A DNA stretch of 64,000 nt from an uncultured Caulobacter sp. GTDB lineage: Bacteria > Pseudomonadota > Alphaproteobacteria > Caulobacterales > Caulobacteraceae. Under the pieces are notes generated by a model, which worked only from the letters and a program-made list of their open reading frames with translations, was not told the DNA's origin and ran no database searches. A program made the translations under genes and the position numbers. The first letter of the stretch is position 1, and each line of letters opens with the position of its first letter. Positions 34,319 to 43,214 of the stretch are shown here, piece by piece. Location of the stretch: contig CAJYMH010000017.1 in assembly GCA_913776195.1 (NCBI GenBank), positions 28,002 to 92,001 on the forward strand, read 5' to 3'.

Positions 34319-34463
34319 TTCCAATCCCTGTTGTATGTTGACGGGGGCCAGGGCGCGGTAACGCCCTGAGCCGCGGGCTGGCACCCGCACCTAGGAGCGC
34401 TAGCAGCTCCGTCAGCCCCGCCACCGGTCCGACCGGCGGGCGCTATCCGCAGTTGAGTCCCAC

Positions 34464-35270
34464 TTGGAGTCTATACTTTTCGAACAGGTCGCCCCCGCGC
34501 GGCCCGTCGCCCCGTATCTGGGCGGCAAGAAGAACCTGGCCAAGCGCCTGACCTCGCTCATCGAGACGATCCCCCACACGACCTATGCAGAGGTGTTCGT
34601 GGGCATGGGCGGCGTCTTCCTTCGCCGGCCGAGCCGGCCAAAGTCAGAGGTCATCAACGACTGGAGCCGGGAGGTCTCCAACTTCTTTCGCGTTCTGCAG
34701 GTGCACCACGTGCACTTCCTGGAGATGCTGAGGTTTCAGGTGACCACTCGGGCCGAGTTCGAGCGCCTGGTGCACGTTGATCCGGACACGCTGACAGACA
34801 TGCAGCGGGCTGCTCGCTTCCTCTACCTGCAGCGCACGGCGTTTGGCGGGAAGGTGAGCGGTCAGAACTTCGGCGTGGATGTGGGTCGGCCTGGGCGATT
34901 CGACGTCACTAAGCTGGCCCCGATGCTTGAGGACCTCCACGTGAGGCTTGCCGGCGTCGTTATCGAGCGCCTGCGCTGGCAAGACTTCATCCGCCGGTAC
35001 GACAAGCCCGGCACGCTGTTCTACCTCGATCCCCCGTACTTCAATTGCGAGGACGACTATGGGCCCGGCATGTTCGCCCGGTCTGAGTTCGAGGAGATGG
35101 CCGAGGTCCTGGCCAACCTGCAGGGGCGCTTCATCCTGTCGCTGAACGATCATCCGCAGGTGCGGCAGATCTTCAGCGCCTTCCGCTTTCTCGAGGTCGA
35201 GGTTGCTTACGGCATCGCCAAGAGCGGCACCCAGGCCCGCGAGCTCATCATCACCGACCGTCTGGATTAG
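34464..35270 (+). CDS. D12-class adenine-N6 DNA methyltransferase
   Basis: 268 residues of the Dam/D12 class. The AdoMet motif is PYLGGKKNLAKRL and YAEVFVGMGGVFLR; the catalytic DPPY is D189-Y192 in TLFYLDPPYFNCEDDYG. The start is TTG at 34464. No restriction enzyme is adjacent, so it is an orphan methylase that may protect phage DNA or mark it for packaging or regulation. The recognition sequence cannot be read from the protein; the host CcrM (GANTC) enzyme is of a different class. Confidence 0.9.
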   Translation: MESILFEQVAPARPVAPYLGGKKNLAKRLTSLIETIPHTTYAEVFVGMGGVFLRRPSRPKSEVINDWSREVSNFFRVLQVHHVHFLEMLRFQVTTRAEFERLVHVDPDTLTDMQRAARFLYLQRTAFGGKVSGQNFGVDVGRPGRFDVTKLAPMLEDLHVRLAGVVIERLRWQDFIRRYDKPGTLFYLDPPYFNCEDDYGPGMFARSEFEEMAEVLANLQGRFILSLNDHPQVRQIFSAFRFLEVEVAYGIAKSGTQARELIITDRLD

Positions 35271-35283
35271 AACTGCGCAGTGG

Positions 35284-35631
35284 CTACGGTCTCGGCGGTA
35301 GTAGCTTGTTTGCCAAGCCTTGAGCCGTGCCGAAGGCGGCGACAGCTTGGTTTCGGTTCATCCAGTCCCAAACCCACGTCGGCATCACGCCGTAAGCCAT
35401 CTCTCGCATGTTCAGCTCTGTGATCATGAAAATGTCGTCAGAGCTGAGCACGGCCTTAAGCCGTTCCGTGATGACTTGGGTGGGTACTTCGGTGAGGATG
35501 ATCCAAGTGCTCGTCGTGTAGCGCAGCCAGTCGATAGAGAAGGACCTTATCGTCGGCTCTAATACAGCTGGGTCACGCCACGCTGGTCCGCTGTAGCCAA
35601 TTCCAATATGGAGATAGCGCCTGCCCATCAT
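35284..35631 (-). CDS. Small protein with a Cas2/VapD-like pattern
   Basis: 115 residues. The core (SIDWLRYTTSTWIILTEVPT, QVITERLKAVLSSDDIFMIT, ELNMREMAYGVMPTWVWDWM) resembles small ferredoxin-like proteins annotated as SinR-family or Cas2/VapD-like, which show a TW-hydrophobic strand, a D-D turn and a final WDWL/M. Whether it is a nuclease is not known. It is the second gene of a two-gene minus-strand cassette, coupled by an ATGA overlap to the membrane protein at 35628. Confidence 0.5.
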   Translation of the reverse strand: MMGRRYLHIGIGYSGPAWRDPAVLEPTIRSFSIDWLRYTTSTWIILTEVPTQVITERLKAVLSSDDIFMITELNMREMAYGVMPTWVWDWMNRNQAVAAFGTAQGLANKLLPPRP

Positions 35632-36002
35632 TCTTCCTCGACGCCAACCGTCAGAGGATTGGGGCCTACCGTCTGATCAGGTAATGCCGGCATCTCTGAC
35701 GCTCCGAGGTCCAACCGCTTGGCCTGGATAAGCTCAGCGCCTTCCAACACGGCAATATTTGGGTTGCGCTCGGCAAAGCGCAGAGTGGCGAACAAGTAGA
35801 CCAGGAAGACCGCTGCTGTGAGCAAGGCGATCCCGGCGAGTGCCCAGAAGCCATCGATTCGATAAGCGACGATCCCGAAGACGATAACGACGCCCAGCAT
35901 CACGGTGCCGGTCTTCCCGATCACTCCACTACCGAACTTGATCCGGCCGATGGTCGTCTCGAACAGCTGATCGAAATCTATGATGGGGCGTGCGCCCGGC
36001 AT
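35628..36002 (-). CDS. Two-helix membrane protein of a minus-strand cassette
   Basis: 124 residues from ATG 36002, which has an excellent ribosome site (GGAGGACAA). Two adjacent membrane helices (TVMLGVVIVFGIVAYRIDGF, WALAGIALLTAAVFLVYLFA) are followed by a cytoplasmic tail of about 45 residues. Longer upstream readings are antisense to the HNH gene. It leads the cassette with the Cas2-like partner and is a candidate for phage exclusion. Confidence 0.65.
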   Translation of the reverse strand: MPGARPIIDFDQLFETTIGRIKFGSGVIGKTGTVMLGVVIVFGIVAYRIDGFWALAGIALLTAAVFLVYLFATLRFAERNPNIAVLEGAELIQAKRLDLGASEMPALPDQTVGPNPLTVGVEEE

Positions 36003-36041
36003 TTGTCCTCCGACCGCTTTCCACCATGAGTCGCAGTCGAT

Positions 36042-36389
36042 TTGAGCACACCACGTTATCGCCGTAGCGTACAGGCCGCCGCGTACCATCGTCTCTACAA
36101 GCTGAAGGCATGGCGCGACCTCCGCGCCCAGCAGCTGGCGATCGAGCCCACCTGCCGCATGTGCAGGGCGGCGGGGCGAACCACTCTCGCCACGGTATGC
36201 GACCACGTCGTCCCCCATCGGGGCGACCTGGAGCTGTTCTGGAAAGGCCCTTTCCAATCGCTATGCGATCAGGCACCGTTCCGATGCCACTCAAGCCGCA
36301 AACAGCGGATCGAAGCCCTCGGATACGAGCCGGGCTGCGACGCGAGCGGCCGCCCGATCGACCCGGGCCACCCCTGGAACCGCAAGTAG
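36042..36389 (+). CDS. HNH endonuclease (packaging-associated)
   Basis: 115 residues from TTG 36042: YHRLYKLKAWRDLRAQQLAI, CRMC zinc pair, VCDHVVPHRGDLELFW (HNH core), then CHSSRKQRIEALGYEPGCD. HNH proteins next to the P27-type small terminase assist cos cleavage in HK97-type phages. Oddity: the second zinc pair reads C-DQAPFR-C with six residues between cysteines where relatives have two. The start is not secure; an upstream ATG at 36026 is in another frame. Confidence 0.8.
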   Translation: MSTPRYRRSVQAAAYHRLYKLKAWRDLRAQQLAIEPTCRMCRAAGRTTLATVCDHVVPHRGDLELFWKGPFQSLCDQAPFRCHSSRKQRIEALGYEPGCDASGRPIDPGHPWNRK

Positions 36390-36482
36390 GGGGAGGGGCA
36401 ATCCCTCTCAAAACCGTCCGCAAAGGAGCGGGGCGGTTCCTGCATTTGCACTGAGACCTGTTCGAAACATAAAAGTTCAGGG

Positions 36483-36499
36483 CACCCCCTACGGGGGTG
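36483..36499. promoter_or_regulatory. Hairpin between HNH and small terminase, candidate cos-region element
   Basis: CACCCCC-TAC-GGGGGTG, a perfect 7-bp stem, lies 8 bases before the terminase start. In HK97-type phages the cos site sits near this junction. It could equally control terminase translation. Confidence 0.4.
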
Positions 36500-36506
36500 A
36501 TCGCGC

Positions 36507-36941
36507 ATGAATTCGTTGGACGGCTCCGGCCAGATCGCGGCCGAGCCCGACTGGGGCGGGCTGCTGGGGAATCCAGACTCGTCCCGCCGCGCCGCAGAAC
36601 TGTGGCTGGTCATCACCACTGAGATGCGAAGCCGGGACATCCTGGCATCCGCCAACGGCCACGCGATCATGCGCCTGGTCCTGGTCTACCTGGCTTGGGA
36701 AGACGCCGCGGCCGAGGTCGCCAAGTCGGGCGCCGTGCTTAAGCCCAAACGCGGTAACCCCCGCGCCATCGCCCGCCTGAGCCCGCACTTCGCCGCCATG
36801 CGTGAAGCCGCGGCTGACGCCGTGATCCTCGAGGGCGAGCTGGGCCTGTCGCCGAAGTCGCGCGGCCGCGTCGCCAAGGTCGAGAAGAGGGCCCGAGCCG
36901 CACGTGCCTCTGACGCTTACCTACGACCAGTATCCGGATGA
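36507..36941 (+). CDS. Terminase small subunit, P27 family
   Basis: 144 residues. Helical DNA-binding protein with AELWLVITTEMRSRDILASA, LVLVYLAWEDAAAEVAKSGA, VLKPKRGNPRAIARLSPHFA, matching the P27 family. It selects phage DNA at cos and recruits the large subunit. Its end overlaps the large subunit gene by 38 bases. Confidence 0.88.
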   Translation: MNSLDGSGQIAAEPDWGGLLGNPDSSRRAAELWLVITTEMRSRDILASANGHAIMRLVLVYLAWEDAAAEVAKSGAVLKPKRGNPRAIARLSPHFAAMREAAADAVILEGELGLSPKSRGRVAKVEKRARAARASDAYLRPVSG

Positions 36942-38751
36942 TCCCACCACCAGGTGGGCGCGCGATGTAGTCGAAGGGAAGATCGTCGCCGGCGAACTGG
37001 TCTGCCACGCCGCCGAGCGCCACCTGAAGGACATTCGGGAAGGGTCTCTGCGCGGCATCCACTGGAGCCCAAAGCACGCGGCCCATGTCCTGGGGTTCTT
37101 TCCCGCGATCCTGACCATCACGGACGGCGCCAGCGTTGGGAAGCCCTTCCACCCGCTGCCCTGGCACACGTTCTCGGCTGGAAGCCTTTTCGGGTGGCGC
37201 AAGGAAAGCGGGCGCCTGCGATTCCGCAACGGCTGGCTCGAGACGGGCAAGGGACAAGCCAAGTCGCCCCTGATGGCCGGCATCGGCCTCTACATGATGG
37301 GTTACTACGGGCTCCCCCGGGCCCAGGTGTTCGCCATCGGCCAGGATCGTGCGACCGCCAACGTGCTGTTTAAGGACGCGGCCGCGATGTGCCGCGTGGC
37401 GATCCCCGATCAGGACGACCTTCCCGAGGAGCTGCGCGAGACCCTGGAGAACCGGGGCGACGTCATCATCCGTGGCGAAGGTGACAACGCCTGGAAGATT
37501 GAGCACCCGGGCACGGGATCTAAGTTCCAGGCGCTGGCTAATGGCGACGCCATCTCGGGCCCGCGCCCGGCCGCTGTGCTGGCCGACGAGATCCACGAGT
37601 TCAAGACGAACACGTCGATCGAGACTTGGCAGCGCGCCATCGCGAAGATGCCGGGCGATGCGCTCATGCTGCTCGGCACCAACACGCCGGCGTCGACGCA
37701 GATCGTCGGCACCAACTACTCGGAGTTCTACCAGAAGGTCGTTCGCGGCGAGGTCCTGGACGATGAGGCGTTCGCGTTCATCGCCCGGGTCGATAAGGCC
37801 GATCGGGAGAACATCTTCGACAATGAGGCAGCGTGGATCAAATCCCTGCCGGCCTTGGGCATCACCTTCCCGGTCGAGAACGTCCGCGGCGAAGTCAATC
37901 GGGCCCGCACGCTCACCTCGACCGCCATGTCGGTGAAGCGCCTCTACTTCGGGATCCCGACCGGATCGGTCGACTTCTGGATCCGCGAGGACGCCTGGGC
38001 TTCGGCGATCGAAGTCGTCGATGAGGCGGAGATGGCCGGCTGCCCGTGCTGGCTGTCCCTCGACCTCTCGAAGAAGAACGACCTGACCGCCTTGACGGCC
38101 ATCTGGCTGAAGGACGGAAAGCTCTACGCCAAGACTTGGTATTGGACGACGGAGACCGGCCTCGCCGATCGGGCGCGTGCGGATGGCGCACCCTATGAGC
38201 AGTGGGTCGAGGACAAGTTCCTGACCGCTGTCCCGGGCGCCGTCATCGACAAGACCTTCGTGGCGGCCGAGGTCGCGCGCCTGGTCGCCGAGCAGGACGT
38301 GCAATTCCTCGCCTTCGACCCTGCCGGCATCGCCGACTTCATCGCCGCCTGCCAGCAGATCGGTCTGCCCGTCTGGCGGTGGATGGGGCCCAAGGAGCCG
38401 GAAGGCGAGGGCCTCAAGATCGTCGCCCACGCCCAGGGCACGCGCGTCATGTTCGAGGACCGGCAACTATGCATGCCGCGCTCGATCGAACGCCTCGAAG
38501 ACCGGATCCTGACCGCCGGGATCGAGATCGACGACAACCCGGTGACCTACTGGTGCGCCGGCAACGCCTGCGTCGTCCAGGACGGACAGAAGAACCGGGC
38601 TTTCGACAAGACCCGTTCGCGCGGCCGCATTGACGGCCTGGTCACGATCGCGATGGCCGCCGGCGCGGCGACCATGAACGAAACCGAATCCGCTCCGCCG
38701 CCCGCGTCCCCCTGGGACGATCCCAACTTCAGCCTCATGGGGGCCGGATGA
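36904..38751 (+). CDS. terL: Terminase large subunit
   Basis: 615 residues, GTG start. ATPase part with a Walker-A-like loop ETGKGQAKSPLMAG (about 113-126) and a Walker-B-like AAVLADEIHEF; the nuclease part starts at CWLSLDLSKKNDLTALTAIW with the conserved aspartates. It pumps DNA into the prohead. Of the Terminase_1/HK97 gp2 type. Confidence 0.95.
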   Translation: MPLTLTYDQYPDDPTTRWARDVVEGKIVAGELVCHAAERHLKDIREGSLRGIHWSPKHAAHVLGFFPAILTITDGASVGKPFHPLPWHTFSAGSLFGWRKESGRLRFRNGWLETGKGQAKSPLMAGIGLYMMGYYGLPRAQVFAIGQDRATANVLFKDAAAMCRVAIPDQDDLPEELRETLENRGDVIIRGEGDNAWKIEHPGTGSKFQALANGDAISGPRPAAVLADEIHEFKTNTSIETWQRAIAKMPGDALMLLGTNTPASTQIVGTNYSEFYQKVVRGEVLDDEAFAFIARVDKADRENIFDNEAAWIKSLPALGITFPVENVRGEVNRARTLTSTAMSVKRLYFGIPTGSVDFWIREDAWASAIEVVDEAEMAGCPCWLSLDLSKKNDLTALTAIWLKDGKLYAKTWYWTTETGLADRARADGAPYEQWVEDKFLTAVPGAVIDKTFVAAEVARLVAEQDVQFLAFDPAGIADFIAACQQIGLPVWRWMGPKEPEGEGLKIVAHAQGTRVMFEDRQLCMPRSIERLEDRILTAGIEIDDNPVTYWCAGNACVVQDGQKNRAFDKTRSRGRIDGLVTIAMAAGAATMNETESAPPPASPWDDPNFSLMGAG

Positions 38752-40028
38752 AACTACCCTTCGACCTGGTGGGCGAAGAGCGCCGCAGCAGCATCGAGAA
38801 CCCGACCGTTCCCGTCAGCGCCGAGAACTTCGCGGCTTTCTTCGGTGTAGGCGGCGGCAAGCTTCCGAGGGTCAGCCTCGAGACGGCCATGCAGGTTCCC
38901 GCCTTCGCCGGCGCCGTGAACTTCCTGTCGTCGACGCTGGCCAACCTTCCGTTCCACGCCTTCAAGGATGGCGGAAAGGATGGGCCCAGCCGCGCCGGCG
39001 GCGATCTGCAGAGGATCCTCAACGAGGCCCCAAACTCCGAGTGGAGCAGCTTCGGCATGCGCAAGTATGTCTGGCAGCAGGTCTTCACCGGCGGCCGCGG
39101 GCTGATCTGGATCGAGTTCAAGGGCCGGACGCCAGTGGGCCTATGGCCGATGGAGCCCGGCACGACGATCGGGCGGGTGAAGGGCAAGCGCGTCTACCGA
39201 GCGCCGGGCCACAAAGACCCGTACCCGGCGAGCGAGGTTATCGACCTCGCCTTTATGCTGAAGGCAAACCAGCTGAACCACTGGGGCCCGCTGCAGCTGC
39301 TCCAGAAGGCTCTGCAGCTGGCCATCGCCATGAACGATTACGGCTCCGGGTTCTTCGCCGGCGGCGGCGTGCCGCCCCTGTCCCTGAGTGGACCCTTGCC
39401 CCAGGGCAAGGACGGCCTAGCGCGCGCCATGGGCGACATCCACAGGTCGATCGCGGCGGCGCAGGAGTCGGACAAGCCGGTCTTCCCGATGCCGCCCGGC
39501 TACGAACTAAAGCAGGTCGGTTACGACCCGGCCAAGGGTCAGATGGTCGAGGCCCGCACATTCCAGATCCAGGAGATCGCGCGGGTGTTTTGCCTGCCGC
39601 CGGCCTTCCTGCAGGAGCTCAGCCGCGCGACGTTTGCCAACGTCGAGCAGCAGGACCTGAACCTGACCAAGCACACCGTGGCCCATTGGTCGAAGGCGTT
39701 CGAGGACGAGGCGAACCTCAAGCTCTTCGGCGCCACCCGCAACAGCCGTTATGTCGAGCACAGCCTCGACGGGCTCATGCGCGGAGACTTCAAATCGCGC
39801 GTGGAGGCCATGGGCCGCGCCATCCAGACGGGTCAGATGACACCGGACGAGGCCCGCGCTCTTGAGAACCGCCCGCCCGTGAAAGGCGGAAACGTCGCCT
39901 ACATCCAGGGCGCCACCGTTCCGCTCGGCTCGTCGTCCGCAACTCAGCCACCGCCGCCCGCGCCGACGTCCGACGACGCCGCGGCCGATGAACCACAAGA
40001 CAACGAGGACCTGGCCAATGAGCCATGA
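38748..40028 (+). CDS. Portal protein, HK97 family
   Basis: 426 residues. Typical blocks: VSLETAMQVPAFAGAVNFLS, NEAPNSEWSSFGMRKYVWQQ, and EIARVFCLPPAFLQELSRAT, FANVEQQDLNLTKHTVAHW. It forms the dodecameric DNA gate. The C-terminus is a Pro/Ala-rich acidic tail. Overlaps terL by ATGA. Confidence 0.95.
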   Translation: MKLPFDLVGEERRSSIENPTVPVSAENFAAFFGVGGGKLPRVSLETAMQVPAFAGAVNFLSSTLANLPFHAFKDGGKDGPSRAGGDLQRILNEAPNSEWSSFGMRKYVWQQVFTGGRGLIWIEFKGRTPVGLWPMEPGTTIGRVKGKRVYRAPGHKDPYPASEVIDLAFMLKANQLNHWGPLQLLQKALQLAIAMNDYGSGFFAGGGVPPLSLSGPLPQGKDGLARAMGDIHRSIAAAQESDKPVFPMPPGYELKQVGYDPAKGQMVEARTFQIQEIARVFCLPPAFLQELSRATFANVEQQDLNLTKHTVAHWSKAFEDEANLKLFGATRNSRYVEHSLDGLMRGDFKSRVEAMGRAIQTGQMTPDEARALENRPPVKGGNVAYIQGATVPLGSSSATQPPPPAPTSDDAAADEPQDNEDLANEP

Positions 40029-40611
40029 GAAGCGGACGCTGACGCGCCCGATCGAGAAGCGTGACGCCGCCGACGGCGAGCTGGGCGGCGTCGCCGGCTA
40101 CGCGATCAGCTACGACAGCCCAACGACGATCGGCTCCGGCGATTGGGCGTTCGAGGAAGTGTTCGCCCAAGGCGCCTTCCGCGAAGCCATCAAGGGCGAC
40201 GTCCTCTTCATCTTCGGCCATGACCACAACCGGGTGATGGGCAGAACCGCCTCGGGCACGCTGCGCCTCTCCGACGAGAAGGCCGGCGTCCACTACGAGG
40301 CGGATCTACCCAACACTACCGACGGCCGCGACCTCTCCGTCCTGGTCGACCGCAAGGACATCACCGGCACGTCCTTCGGCTTCCGGGCGCTGAAGGAGGA
40401 GTGGGACGAGACCCGTTCCCCGCCGCGCCGGACCATCCTCGAAGCCGAGCTCTTCGAAATCTCGCCGACGGCCTGGCCGGCCTATGACGACACCACCATC
40501 GCCAAGCGCAGCCGCGAAAGCGCGGCCAAGGAGCGCCGATCGGCGAACTTCAACGCGGCGGCCGCCCGCCTGCGCATGAAGACCGCTCTGGATCTTCGGG
40601 TCCGGAAGTAA
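40018..40611 (+). CDS. HK97-family prohead protease
   Basis: 197 residues from ATG 40018, overlapping the portal by 11 bases. Matches the family: GELGGVAGYAISYDSPTTIG, EVFAQGAFREAI, FIFGHDHNRVMGRTASGTLR with the catalytic His, and DITGTSFGFRA with the Ser. It cleaves the capsid N-terminal delta domain during maturation. Confidence 0.94.
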   Translation: MSHEKRTLTRPIEKRDAADGELGGVAGYAISYDSPTTIGSGDWAFEEVFAQGAFREAIKGDVLFIFGHDHNRVMGRTASGTLRLSDEKAGVHYEADLPNTTDGRDLSVLVDRKDITGTSFGFRALKEEWDETRSPPRRTILEAELFEISPTAWPAYDDTTIAKRSRESAAKERRSANFNAAAARLRMKTALDLRVRK

Positions 40612-40641
40612 GGCCAGGGCCTCCCGCTCTGCCGAAATCGC

Positions 40642-40676
40642 ACCGCCTCGAGGCAATGGGCCCGGGCGGTTTTTCT
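40642..40676 (+). terminator. Hairpin with T-run between protease and capsid genes
   Basis: A 6-bp stem ACCGCC/GGCGGT with a 17-base loop and TTTTTCTTT. Weak; may only attenuate transcription or set mRNA ends ahead of the capsid gene. Confidence 0.5.
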
Positions 40677-40693
40677 TTGTCCAAGGAGACTCC

Positions 40694-41962
40694 ATGAGCA
40701 CTCGCCTCAGAGAACTGCGGGAGCGTCAGGCCCAGGTCGTGACCGAAGCCCGCGAACGCCTCGACCAGATCAACGCCAACACCGACGAAAGCCGCGCCGC
40801 CGAGCTCGAGACGGCCCACGACAACGCCATGGCGGAATACGACCGCCTGCAGGGCCAGATCGACCGCGAAGAGCGCCAGGCCCGCATCGACGCCAACGCG
40901 CAGGAGCAGCGCGAGCGCCGTCGCCCGATTCCGGGTGATAGCGAAAGCCGCTCCGATCCGGATCCGGAAGCGATCCAGTACCGCCACGTCTTCGCCAAGA
41001 TCGTTTGCGGCGTGTCGCCAGCCGAGCTGGACGCCGAGGAGCGCGCCGTCCTGAAACAGGGCGCCACCAAGTTCGAACAGCGCACCCAGACCGCCGGCAC
41101 CGCCGCTGCTGGCGGCTATACCGTCCCGACCGAGCTGATGGCTCAGATCGAGCGGGCGATGAAGGCCTGGGGCCCGATGTTCGACGACGACTTCTGCACG
41201 GTCATCAACACGACCAGCGGTAACGAGCTGACCCTGCCGACCATTGACGACACCGCGGTTGAACCTGAACCGCACGTCGAGGGCGCCGCCCTGGTCGACG
41301 ACGGCGGCAAGGACGTGACGTTCGGCAAGAAGAGCCTGAACGCCTACAGCTTCGACACCGAGTTCATCAAGTGGTCCTGGGAACTGGATCTCGACTCGAT
41401 CGTGGCCATGGAAGCGCTGCTGGGCGACCTGCTGGGCGAGCGCCTGGCCCGCCTTGGCAACAAGCAGCTGACGATCGGCACCGGCGCGGACGCGCCGAAT
41501 GGCGTGGTCACCGCTTCGGGCCTAGGCTTCACCACGGCCGCCACCAACGCCATCGTCTTCGACGAGCTGATCGAGCTCGAGCACTCGATCGACCCGGCTT
41601 ACCGCGGCAATCCGAAGGTGGGCTACCAGTTCAACGACGGCACCCTGAAGGCCGTCCGTAAGCTGAAGAACAGCCAGGGCGACTACATCTGGCAGGCCGG
41701 CGACGTGCAGAAAGGCGTGCCCGCCACGCTTAACGGCTACCGCTATCGCATCAACCAGGCCATGGCGGCGATCGCCGCCGGCGCGAAGCCGATCACCTTC
41801 GGCGACATGTCGAAGTACTACGTCCGCAAGGTCGGCGCTCCGGTCATCGGGGTGCTGCGCGAGCGCTTCTGGCCGCAGATCGGCATCGCCGGCCTGATCC
41901 GCTTCGATGGCGAGCTCGCTCAGCCGGCTGCTGTGAAGCACCTGCTGATCAAAGCCGCCTAA
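40694..41962 (+). CDS. Major capsid protein, HK97 family
   Basis: 422 residues. The first 110 form a coiled-coil delta domain (LRELRERQAQVVTEARERLD, TAHDNAMAEYDRLQGQIDRE), expected to be removed by the protease. The HK97 fold follows: GGYTVPTELMAQIERAMKAW, a beta-rich middle, and the C-terminal RFWPQIGIAGLIRFDGELAQ. A good AAGGAGA ribosome site precedes the ATG, fitting high expression. Confidence 0.96.
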   Translation: MSTRLRELRERQAQVVTEARERLDQINANTDESRAAELETAHDNAMAEYDRLQGQIDREERQARIDANAQEQRERRRPIPGDSESRSDPDPEAIQYRHVFAKIVCGVSPAELDAEERAVLKQGATKFEQRTQTAGTAAAGGYTVPTELMAQIERAMKAWGPMFDDDFCTVINTTSGNELTLPTIDDTAVEPEPHVEGAALVDDGGKDVTFGKKSLNAYSFDTEFIKWSWELDLDSIVAMEALLGDLLGERLARLGNKQLTIGTGADAPNGVVTASGLGFTTAATNAIVFDELIELEHSIDPAYRGNPKVGYQFNDGTLKAVRKLKNSQGDYIWQAGDVQKGVPATLNGYRYRINQAMAAIAAGAKPITFGDMSKYYVRKVGAPVIGVLRERFWPQIGIAGLIRFDGELAQPAAVKHLLIKAA

Positions 41963-41999
41963 CAAGGGGAGGGGCGGGCCAGTCCCGCCCCGCTAGCGC

Positions 42000-42161
42000 A
42001 TGAAGCTGAAAATCCTCATGGGCCTGTCGGGCCCAGACGTGAACCTGGCGCCGGGCGACATCACCGATCTCTACGACGGCGAGGAGGCTCAAGGCCTCAT
42101 CGACGCCGGCATCGCCGAGAAGGTGGCCAAGGCGCCGCCCAAGTCGGCGGAGCCCGCCTGA
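42000..42161 (+). CDS. Small unknown head protein
   Basis: 53 residues: KLKILMGLSGPDVNLAPGDI, TDLYDGEEAQGLIDAGIAEK, with a Lys/Pro tail. This small protein after the capsid gene is common in HK97-type phages; residues 1-40 read like a PPTP/LysM-size domain of unknown role. Its TGA overlaps the next ATG. Confidence 0.7.
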   Translation: MKLKILMGLSGPDVNLAPGDITDLYDGEEAQGLIDAGIAEKVAKAPPKSAEPA

Positions 42162-42691
42162 TGTGGCGTCCCGTCATCGCCACCCTCGTGCCTCCTGAAG
42201 CCGAGCCGATCGACACGGCTGCCGCCAAGCGGCACCTGCGCGTCGACCACGCGGACGAAGACGAGGCCATCGATGGGTTCATCGCTGCGGCCCGTGGCGC
42301 CGTCGAGGCGATGACGGGACTTCGCGTGATGCCGCAGACCGTCGCCGTCTCGTGCGACCGATGGTCGGATCTCGCCCATTTGCCGGTTGCTCCGGTGAAG
42401 GAGGTCCTGGAAGTCGCATACACCGACCTGCTCGGTAATGAGCAAATGCTGCCCGCCGAGGCTTACGACGTTGAGCTTTCCGGCTTGGCCCCCGGGTTGA
42501 CCGTCCGGTCACCGCCGGTCCGCAGGCCGGGCACGCTGATCCGCATCAAGCTGCTTGTGGGCGCCGACGATCCGGCGCCCGAGGTCCTGCAGGCGATCCG
42601 CGTCCTCCTGACCGAGTACTTCGACCGCGGGGACGGCACCAAGAGCGCTCCGGCGCTGGCCAACATCCTGGCCAACCACACCCTCTACTGA
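42161..42691 (+). CDS. Head-tail connector protein (gp6-like)
   Basis: 176 residues. IDTAAAKRHLRVDHADEDEA, IDGFIAAARGAVEAMTGLRV and the C-terminal QAIRVLLTEYFDRGDG match the gp6-like connector family. It forms a ring under the portal. Confidence 0.9.
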   Translation: MWRPVIATLVPPEAEPIDTAAAKRHLRVDHADEDEAIDGFIAAARGAVEAMTGLRVMPQTVAVSCDRWSDLAHLPVAPVKEVLEVAYTDLLGNEQMLPAEAYDVELSGLAPGLTVRSPPVRRPGTLIRIKLLVGADDPAPEVLQAIRVLLTEYFDRGDGTKSAPALANILANHTLY

Positions 42692-42713
42692 CCTCCTGAC
42701 ATAGGGAGCCCCG

Positions 42714-43214
42714 ATGGGCCTTCTCCTCAAAGCCTCCGTCCTCCTCGAGGGCGAAGTGTTCGGCGCCAACGACCTCGGCACGCCGGACATGGACATCAAG
42801 ATCCGCGCGATCCTCAACTTCCTGAACGGCGTGACCGCCGGGAAGGCTGATCGCTTCTACGCCGACACCAACACCCTGGCCGCCTCGGCCAGCGCTTCGC
42901 TCGACCTGGCCGGCTCCCTGCTGGATCCGGTGGGTGGCCCGGCCGTCTTCGCCAAGGTCAACCTGATCTATGTGAAGGCGGCGGCCACCAACACGAACGA
43001 CGTGGTCATTGGCGGCGCGGCCTCGAACGGCTTCGTCACCCCGTTCGGCGCGGCCACCGACAAGATCAAGGTCCGCCCGGGCGGCGTTCTGCTGTTGGCT
43101 TGCGACGCCGGCTACGTGGTCACCCCCGGCACCGGCGATCTTCTCCAGTTCGCCAACAGCGCCGGCGGCACTCAGGTGACCTATGACGTCGTCCTGGCGG
43201 GACGAAGCGTCTGA
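42714..43214 (+). CDS. Probable virion structural protein
   Basis: 166 residues, beta-rich: ADRFYADTNTLAASASASLD, KVNLIYVKAAATNTNDVVIG, DKIKVRPGGVLLLACDAGYV. It reads like a jelly-roll head decoration or fibre domain. Located among connectors. Family not recognised with certainty. Confidence 0.6.
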   Translation: MGLLLKASVLLEGEVFGANDLGTPDMDIKIRAILNFLNGVTAGKADRFYADTNTLAASASASLDLAGSLLDPVGGPAVFAKVNLIYVKAAATNTNDVVIGGAASNGFVTPFGAATDKIKVRPGGVLLLACDAGYVVTPGTGDLLQFANSAGGTQVTYDVVLAGRSV

